Shown here: positions 3,942 through 8,964 of the stretch, one piece after another
Position numbering within the stretch: position 1 is the first letter of the stretch
How the letters are laid out: each line of letters opens with the position of its first letter
NCBI GenBank assembly: GCA_028678905.1
Contig: JAJRCO010000302.1
Coordinates: 1-8,964, forward strand
Source of the DNA: Methanomicrobiales archaeon
Lineage (GTDB): Archaea; Halobacteriota; Methanomicrobia; Methanomicrobiales; JACTUA01
DNA: 8,964 nt
Reading direction: 5' to 3'
Translations under genes and position numbers: made by a program
Notes under the pieces: generated by a model
Told to the model about the DNA's origin: nothing
Seen by the model: the letters and a program-made list of their open reading frames with translations, nothing else
Databases searched by the model: none

Positions 3942-6752
3942 TCATATACTTAGCGACCGGGCAGACAAAATAAATTCCCTAATCCGGGACTCCGGAATCC
4001 CGGTTGCCGCGGCAAGGGCGGAGGGATCGCTCTTCGTCAGGTCTTCCACCCCGGTGATACCTGCTCGGTAGATCCGTTCCAGGGTTCCCTCGCCCAGGCC
4101 GGGAAGAGTTAGAAGGGCTTCCCGACCCTTCTCCACCGTGCTGCGGGAGGGCTTGCGGGGCGGTGTTCGTCCCAGATGGGTGCAGGTCTTTTCCAGATGG
4201 CGCATGACAGTGTCCAGGGAGAGTCTGGTCCGGTACTGGATGAACACTGGTGGAAGATCACAGAGCTCCTCGGGAGTCGAGATGCCCGCGTCTTCATATT
4301 TCTTCCGGCTGGTCGCCGGTATCCCAATCTCCCGGAAGAGACGGTCGCTGCAGAGTTTTTTCGCCTCTTCTTGCAGGGTGCCCGCCTCTTTTTCGCTCAT
4401 TCCTGCCCCTCTCAAGATCTTTGGATCCGCCTGGGCCAGGGCACGCACCTCGTTGATCCCGGCTTCGTTCAGGCGGTTCATCAGCTCCGTCTGTTTCCTC
4501 CCTTTGCGGGGAGGCAGGTGCTTTCGCACAAACTTTCGCAGGTCCGATCGCTTCCGCAGCAGAACCAGCACTTCTTGTGCCTCCGCCACCAGGCGGTCGG
4601 CCTCGGGCCGGGGGAGATCCAGCAGAATGCCGAGCTTTTCGGGACCCTGCGCGGTCAGATCAGTCACCGTGTAAAGGTGCTGGGCGTGCAGCCGGGAGAG
4701 CAGCGTCTCGGTCATCATCGGGATAAGCCGCAGGCTTTCGGCGTGCGAGGTGATGTGCGTGCAGAGTGCGCAGCCGATATCCCAGGGACGGGCCCCTTTC
4801 CTGACCAGTCGCACCTGATGCAGGCCGTGACGTTCACAGACCACCTCCATCCGCACCGCCTTCCCCCATTGCATTCCAGGGAGGTTGATATTGAAGGTGC
4901 AGGCCGGATATGCCGAGCACCCGATGAACTGACCGCTGCCCTTCATCTGGCGGATCCGCAGTGGTTTGCCACAGACCGGGCATGGTCCCAGGGTCCGCTC
5001 TTCGGCCGTCCGCTCCTGGATCTCCTCCCCAATCTCCTCCCGGTGCTCCTCAAGCTCCCGGAAGACCTCATGCAGCATCTGGCGAGACTCCGCGATCACG
5101 TCGTCCCGTTCCCGCTTCCGTTCTTTAATCTGCTGCAGGTGCGCATCCAGAGTCTGGGTCATCTCCGGTTTGGTGATGGCATCGGCGTGATCTTCGAGCG
5201 CATCGATCACCGCACGACCCACCAGGGTGGGGCGGACCGGATTTCCCTGGATGTACCGGCGGGAGAGCAGCTTTCCGATTACCTCATGGCGGGTGCTCTT
5301 GGTGCCCAGCCCAAGCTCCTCCATCCGCTGGATGAGCCGGCTCTGGCTGTAGCGGGAGGGTGGCTGGGTCTCCTTCGCTTCCAGGATCACTTCCCGCAGC
5401 GGAAGGACGAGTCCTGTGGAAAGCAGGGGAACGGGACGTTCCTCGGCTTCGCTGTAGGGATAGACCTTTCGCCAGCCGGCTTCCAGAAGACGGCTTCCGT
5501 TGACTGTGTAGGGTTCATCTTTTGCCCGGAGGGAAATCTTCATCATCATCCATCGGGCATCAGGGGACAGAGTGGCGAGGAAACGGCGCACCACCAGCTC
5601 GTAGATCCGCCATCGTTCTTCCCCGAGGTTCTCCCGCGAGGCAGCGCCCGTGGGATGAATGGGGGGGTGATCGGTGCTTTCCTTTTTTCCACGGGTGGGC
5701 ACGGGGCGCCGGTGTGCCTCCACCCAGGCCACATCTGTCTGGAAGGTGGTATGACGAAGGGTGCGGAGGATCGCGGAGAGATCGAGGCTTTTCGGATAGA
5801 TGGTATTGTCAGTGCGGGGGTAGGAGATGAACCCGTTCATGTACAGGTCTTCGGCGATCTGCATCGCCTTACCCGCGATGAACCCGATTCTTCCCGCCGC
5901 TACGATATAGGCGGTGGTATCGAATGGAGCAGGAGGACGGTCCTGCTTCTCTGTTGCCTTCACCTCAGTTACCCTCAGGGGTTCCCCGGTCCGGTCCCGC
6001 GCTGCAGTCGCCTCCTCTTCACGGGCAAACCGCCCATGACTGTGCTCTGCCTCAAATGTCATCTGGTCTTTTTCCGTGATGATGCGCAGATTCCAGTAGG
6101 GGACCGGAACGAAGGTCTCGATCTCCTTTTCCCGATCCACAATCATCGCCAGAGTGGGACTCTGGACCCTGCCCACCGAGAGGATGTTGGATCCACCGCG
6201 GCGTGCAGCGATACTGATAAAGCGGGTCAGGGAGGCCCCCCACACCAGGTCAATCGCCTGACGGGCTTCTCCCGCCCCGGCCAAGGCCAGGTCCAGTACG
6301 GAGGGATTGCCGAAGGCCGCGGCGATCTCGGATGGTGTGATGGCACTGAAACGGGCACGCAAAACCGGTACTTTTTGGTTAACCGATCGCACGATCTCGC
6401 AGGCTTCCTTTCCAATCAGCTCCCCTTCGGTATCGTAATCGGTGGCGATGATGACCTGATCGGCTTTCTTTCCCAGTTTCCGGATGAGTGCGACGATCTT
6501 TTTCTCGGTGACCTTCTTTACGATAGGGGCATCGATCAGGCTGCGGGGTGTATATTGAGGGCTCCGCCAGTCGGCATACTCGGGGAGAAAGTCCACGTCC
6601 ACTACGTGGCCTTTGAGCCCTATCACCACGGTCTGATCGAAGGAGTAGGTGGGTACACCACCTTCGTTGCTCACCAGGAGCTTTTTGTCCCCGGAAAGGA
6701 TCTGGGCGATGCGGTGTGCGGTGATATTTTTTTCGGCAATGATCAGATGCAC
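3942..6752 (-). CDS. topA: DNA topoisomerase I (type IA) with C-terminal helix-hairpin-helix repeats
   Basis: A 936-residue enzyme that relaxes negatively supercoiled DNA through a covalent 5'-phosphotyrosine. The N-terminal TOPRIM domain has E7 and ATDYDTEGE (103-111; D105, D107, E109), which hold Mg2+. The catalytic tyrosine is Y311 in ISYPRTD. A four-cysteine zinc finger follows at C591/C594/C612/C618. A second, less regular metal site is possible at C639/H642/C661/C664. The tail (about 680-936) contains about four helix-hairpin-helix-like units (near 684-726, 756-797, 811-856 and 883-932). These have the form AGIxxVxxLxxxDPxxL and GIPExxI, and should bind duplex DNA without sequence preference. 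GTG at 6752 is used: AGGAG at 6760-6764 is seven bases upstream and the gatB stop is two bases away. The E. coli enzyme has zinc ribbons in place of the HhH tail. An opposite-strand open frame across this gene is a shadow. Confidence 0.97.
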   Translation of the reverse strand: MHLIIAEKNITAHRIAQILSGDKKLLVSNEGGVPTYSFDQTVVIGLKGHVVDVDFLPEYADWRSPQYTPRSLIDAPIVKKVTEKKIVALIRKLGKKADQVIIATDYDTEGELIGKEACEIVRSVNQKVPVLRARFSAITPSEIAAAFGNPSVLDLALAGAGEARQAIDLVWGASLTRFISIAARRGGSNILSVGRVQSPTLAMIVDREKEIETFVPVPYWNLRIITEKDQMTFEAEHSHGRFAREEEATAARDRTGEPLRVTEVKATEKQDRPPAPFDTTAYIVAAGRIGFIAGKAMQIAEDLYMNGFISYPRTDNTIYPKSLDLSAILRTLRHTTFQTDVAWVEAHRRPVPTRGKKESTDHPPIHPTGAASRENLGEERWRIYELVVRRFLATLSPDARWMMMKISLRAKDEPYTVNGSRLLEAGWRKVYPYSEAEERPVPLLSTGLVLPLREVILEAKETQPPSRYSQSRLIQRMEELGLGTKSTRHEVIGKLLSRRYIQGNPVRPTLVGRAVIDALEDHADAITKPEMTQTLDAHLQQIKERKRERDDVIAESRQMLHEVFRELEEHREEIGEEIQERTAEERTLGPCPVCGKPLRIRQMKGSGQFIGCSAYPACTFNINLPGMQWGKAVRMEVVCERHGLHQVRLVRKGARPWDIGCALCTHITSHAESLRLIPMMTETLLSRLHAQHLYTVTDLTAQGPEKLGILLDLPRPEADRLVAEAQEVLVLLRKRSDLRKFVRKHLPPRKGRKQTELMNRLNEAGINEVRALAQADPKILRGAGMSEKEAGTLQEEAKKLCSDRLFREIGIPATSRKKYEDAGISTPEELCDLPPVFIQYRTRLSLDTVMRHLEKTCTHLGRTPPRKPSRSTVEKGREALLTLPGLGEGTLERIYRAGITGVEDLTKSDPSALAAATGIPESRIREFILSARSLSI

Positions 6753-6754
6753 GG

Positions 6755-8179
6755 CTATACTCCTGCCTGGTCGGCAATCAGAGATTCCAGGATCTCTCCG
6801 AGCTCCCGTGGGTCTGCTCTGCCTCTGGTCTTCTTCATCAACTGCCCCACCAGGAAGTTCAGTGCCCCTTTCTTCCCCTTCCTGTAATCTTCTACTGCGG
6901 CCGGATTTGCCGCGATCACTTCCCGTGCAAGCGGGACAAACTCATCCCCAGAGGTCTTCCCCAGCCCTAGCCGCTCCACCACTGCCGCAGGAGATTCGAC
7001 CGGTTCGTGTTGACGCACCTGATCGAGCAGGATCCGTAGCACCTCCACTCCGCCTTTGTCGGTGATGCGTCCTTTTTTCAGCAGATCCAAAAGTGCAACG
7101 AACTGTGGAACGGGCACATCGACCACTCCCATACCCCGGTACTTTAGCTCCCCCAGCAGTGTATCCGCGACCCATGTGGCAGCGAGAATCGGGTCTACCG
7201 CAGCCACCCGCTCGAACAGATCTGCCAGACGCAGGTCGCCGGTGAGGGTGCGGGCGTGGTTCAGGGAGATCCCGTACTGGGCCATGAACCGGTCCCGTCT
7301 TGCCCCGGGAAGTTCCGGAAGGGTGATGCGGTCTACCCAGTCGAGAACCCGCAGGGGCCGGAGATCCGGCTCCGGAAAATACCGGTAGTCCTGTTCAGCC
7401 TCCTTGCTTCGCGAGGAGGTGGTTATTCCCCGTGCTTCCTGGAAATGGCGGGTCTCCCGGTCCACGGTCTGGCCACGCCGGATCAGGCTCTTCTGGCGGG
7501 TGATCTCAAAGGTAAGGGCCTTCTCCACCCCCTTGTAGGAGGAGATATTCTTTATCTCGACCCGGGAGTACCCCTCCAGGGAGATATTGGCGTCCACCCT
7601 CAGCGCTCCCTCGCGGTCCCCGTCAAACACCGACAGATACTCCAAGGTCGCCCGCAGGATGTTCAGCAGCCGACGTGCCTCCCGGGGAGATCGCAGGTCC
7701 GGGTCGGTCACGATCTCGAGCAGTGGAATGCCGCTGCGGTTGTAGTCGACCAGGGCGTAGCGAGGGCGATCTGCTCCTCCCATGTGCACCAGCCGGCCGG
7801 GGTCCTCCTCCAGATGGACCCGGGTGATGCGGATCCGTTTCTCCCCTCCTTCATCCCCTTCGATCTCGATGTAGCCGTTCACGCCTAGAGGGCGGTCGTA
7901 CATAGTGATCTGGAATCCCTTGGGCAGATCCGGGTAGAAATAATTTTTCCGCGCGAATTCGGCCTCTTCCAGCACCTCGCAGTGCAGGGCTTTGGCCACT
8001 TTCAGTGCATACTCTACCGCTTTCCGGTTGACACGGGGAAGGGATCCCGGAAGACCCATACAGATGGGACAGACGTGGGTATTGGGCCCATCATTCCGGT
8101 AATCCGTGGAGCAGCCGCAGAAGAGCTTGGAAAGCGTCGAGAGCTGGGTGTGGATTTCAAGGCCGATGATCACGCCCAC
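6755..8179 (-). CDS. gatB: Asp-tRNA(Asn)/Glu-tRNA(Gln) amidotransferase subunit B
   Basis: With GatA and GatC it turns Glu-tRNA(Gln) and/or Asp-tRNA(Asn) into Gln-tRNA(Gln)/Asn-tRNA(Asn) in the cytoplasm. GatB binds the tRNA and activates the side chain with ATP. The 474 residues begin with GLEIHTQLSTLSKLFC (6-21). A zinc site of C21, C23, C37 and C40 follows. Next come NYFYPDLPKGFQI (79-91), HLEEDPGR (122-129), and the family signature DYNRSGIPLLEI (145-156). The last 150 or so residues are the YqeY-like tRNA-binding domain. The frame is open 20 codons further upstream to 8239, but that part lies inside gatA. GTG at 8179 directly precedes the conserved start and has an excellent SD, so it is chosen. 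One base separates it from the gatA stop and two bases separate its own stop from topA. Archaea use GatDE for Gln-tRNA, so this pair may serve mainly Asn-tRNA. Confidence 0.97.
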   Translation of the reverse strand: MGVIIGLEIHTQLSTLSKLFCGCSTDYRNDGPNTHVCPICMGLPGSLPRVNRKAVEYALKVAKALHCEVLEEAEFARKNYFYPDLPKGFQITMYDRPLGVNGYIEIEGDEGGEKRIRITRVHLEEDPGRLVHMGGADRPRYALVDYNRSGIPLLEIVTDPDLRSPREARRLLNILRATLEYLSVFDGDREGALRVDANISLEGYSRVEIKNISSYKGVEKALTFEITRQKSLIRRGQTVDRETRHFQEARGITTSSRSKEAEQDYRYFPEPDLRPLRVLDWVDRITLPELPGARRDRFMAQYGISLNHARTLTGDLRLADLFERVAAVDPILAATWVADTLLGELKYRGMGVVDVPVPQFVALLDLLKKGRITDKGGVEVLRILLDQVRQHEPVESPAAVVERLGLGKTSGDEFVPLAREVIAANPAAVEDYRKGKKGALNFLVGQLMKKTRGRADPRELGEILESLIADQAGV

Positions 8180-8180
8180 T

Positions 8181-8964
8181 CTAGGCACCTCCCGAGGCGG
8201 CCTGCTCGTACGCGAAGGCGGCGTCCAGCACCCGCTCATCGTCGTAGTATCTCCCCATCAGCTGGAGACCCACCGGCAGTCCTTCCACCGTCCCGCAGGG
8301 TACCGAGATGGCCGGGATCCCCGCCAGGTTCGCCGGCACGGTGAGGATGTCTGCGAGGTAACTGGAGAGCGGGTCGCTCTTTTCACCGAGGCGGAAGGCA
8401 ACCGTAGGCATGGTGGGCCCCGCCAGGAGATCGACCTCTGTAAAGAGGCGGGCAAAATCCGCCCGCACATTCTTCCGTGCCGCCTGTGCCTTGAGGTAGT
8501 ACTTCCCATAATATCCGGAAGAGAGGGCAAAGGTTCCCAGCATCACTCTCCGCCGGACTTCCTTGCCAAAACCTTCCTTGCGCACTTCCTGGAACGCGTG
8601 ATGCCAGTGTTTCCTGAAATCGGCGGGGAGCCCGTAACGGACCCCATCAAAGCGGGCCAGATTGGAACTTGCTTCCGACATGCAGGTGGTGTAGTAGGCG
8701 GCGAGGGCGTACCTCATGCTGGGCATGCGGCATTCGATCACCTCTGCCCCCTGCTCCTCCAGACTTTCGATCGCACGATAGACAGTTGATGCCACCCGCG
8801 CGTCTACTCCCTCTCCAAAGAATTCTTCCGGTATTCCGATGCACACTCCGTCGATCTCCGCAGAGGGGACGTGATCGAAGGGTTTGGGCGCCGCGGTAGA
8901 GTCACGCGGATCATAGGCGCTGATCACCCGCATCAGCAGAGCCACGTCCTCCACAGTCCGGGCC
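8181..8964 (-). CDS. gatA: Asp-tRNA(Asn)/Glu-tRNA(Gln) amidotransferase subunit A, partial (N-terminus off the right edge)
   Basis: The reading frame is open from the right edge (ARTVEDVALLM, then AYDPRDSTA) to TAG at 8181-8183, giving the last 260 or so residues of GatA. GatA is the amidase that frees ammonia from glutamine for GatB. The Ser-Ser-Lys catalytic triad and the start lie outside the window. What is visible fits the C-terminal half of the amidase fold: the ISAYDPRDS block, GVCIGIPEEFF, AYYTTCMSEASSNLARFDGVRYG (split in the family's substrate pocket), and near the end PANLAGIPAISVPCG and GLPVGLQLMG. Full archaeal GatA proteins have about 430 residues, so some 60 percent is present. 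A GTG at 8952-8954 is an internal codon, not the start. The gene is the first visible member of the operon; its promoter is not in the window. Confidence 0.96.
   Translation of the reverse strand, partial: ARTVEDVALLMRVISAYDPRDSTAAPKPFDHVPSAEIDGVCIGIPEEFFGEGVDARVASTVYRAIESLEEQGAEVIECRMPSMRYALAAYYTTCMSEASSNLARFDGVRYGLPADFRKHWHHAFQEVRKEGFGKEVRRRVMLGTFALSSGYYGKYYLKAQAARKNVRADFARLFTEVDLLAGPTMPTVAFRLGEKSDPLSSYLADILTVPANLAGIPAISVPCGTVEGLPVGLQLMGRYYDDERVLDAAFAYEQAASGGA
8186..8193 (-). promoter_or_regulatory. Ribosome binding site that fixes the gatB start
   Basis: GGGAGGTG in transcript direction, six bases before GTG at 8179 and lying within the last codons of gatA. It rules out the longer frame start at 8239 and indicates translational coupling of gatA and gatB. 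Confidence 0.7.

Noticed and set aside
4176..6887. A 903-codon open frame on the plus strand opposite topA
   Set aside because: Long antisense frames arise readily in GC-rich coding DNA. Its translation is rich in G, H, R and L without any recognisable domain, while the minus strand carries an unmistakable topoisomerase I with all motifs.
7256..8789. Plus-strand open frames opposite gatB and gatA (7256-7888, 8106-8789)
   Set aside because: They are shadows of gatB and gatA, which show full family signatures on the minus strand.

Overview
The window looks like chromosomal DNA of a euryarchaeal methanogen, most probably of the order Methanomicrobiales. The evidence is a geranylgeranylglyceryl phosphate synthase (archaeal ether-lipid synthesis), an archaeal TrmJ-type tRNA methyltransferase, a type IA topoisomerase with an archaeal-style helix-hairpin-helix tail, GatA/GatB, TTTATATA-type promoter boxes and GGAGGTGATC-like ribosome binding sites. 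The order is inferred from protein resemblance, not from a search.

Right part (about 2526-8964): a GC-rich, tightly packed housekeeping operon, all on the minus strand and transcribed right to left. The order is gatA (5' end outside the window), gatB, topA, GGGP synthase, trmJ. Gaps are 1, 2, 7 and about 20 bases, so the genes are almost certainly co-transcribed and probably translationally coupled. The products cover Gln-tRNA/Asn-tRNA charging, DNA supercoiling, the first committed step of archaeal membrane lipid synthesis, and tRNA ribose methylation.

Middle (about 2246-2525): a 46-residue zinc-ribbon microprotein follows trmJ. Its stop codon lies inside a 35-40 base fragment resembling the 3' end (T-arm plus acceptor stem) of an archaeal tRNA-Leu, with no matching 5' half. 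On the left the fragment abuts the 5' part of an Mrr-type restriction endonuclease gene that is cut off exactly there. This looks like an old integration/excision or recombination junction at a tRNA-derived attachment site.

Left part (about 140-2250): AT-rich DNA of accessory character. It holds the Mrr remnant, with a good TATA box and ribosome binding site, and divergently a two-gene operon. That operon encodes a ThsB/MTH538-type TIR protein with the TIR catalytic glutamate in place, followed 9 bases later by a 183-residue multi-spanning membrane protein resembling the RipA family. TIR plus a small membrane protein is a plausible two-component abortive-infection type defence module and is the most interesting system here.

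Far left (1-809): a TusA/SirA-like sulfur-carrier gene runs off the left edge on the minus strand. It is preceded by about 670 bases without a convincing gene. That stretch holds an inverted repeat in the tusA leader, TATA boxes, a degenerate array with a roughly 23-bp motif occurring three times, a G-run cluster able to form a quadruplex, and three copies of a 20-bp tandem repeat.
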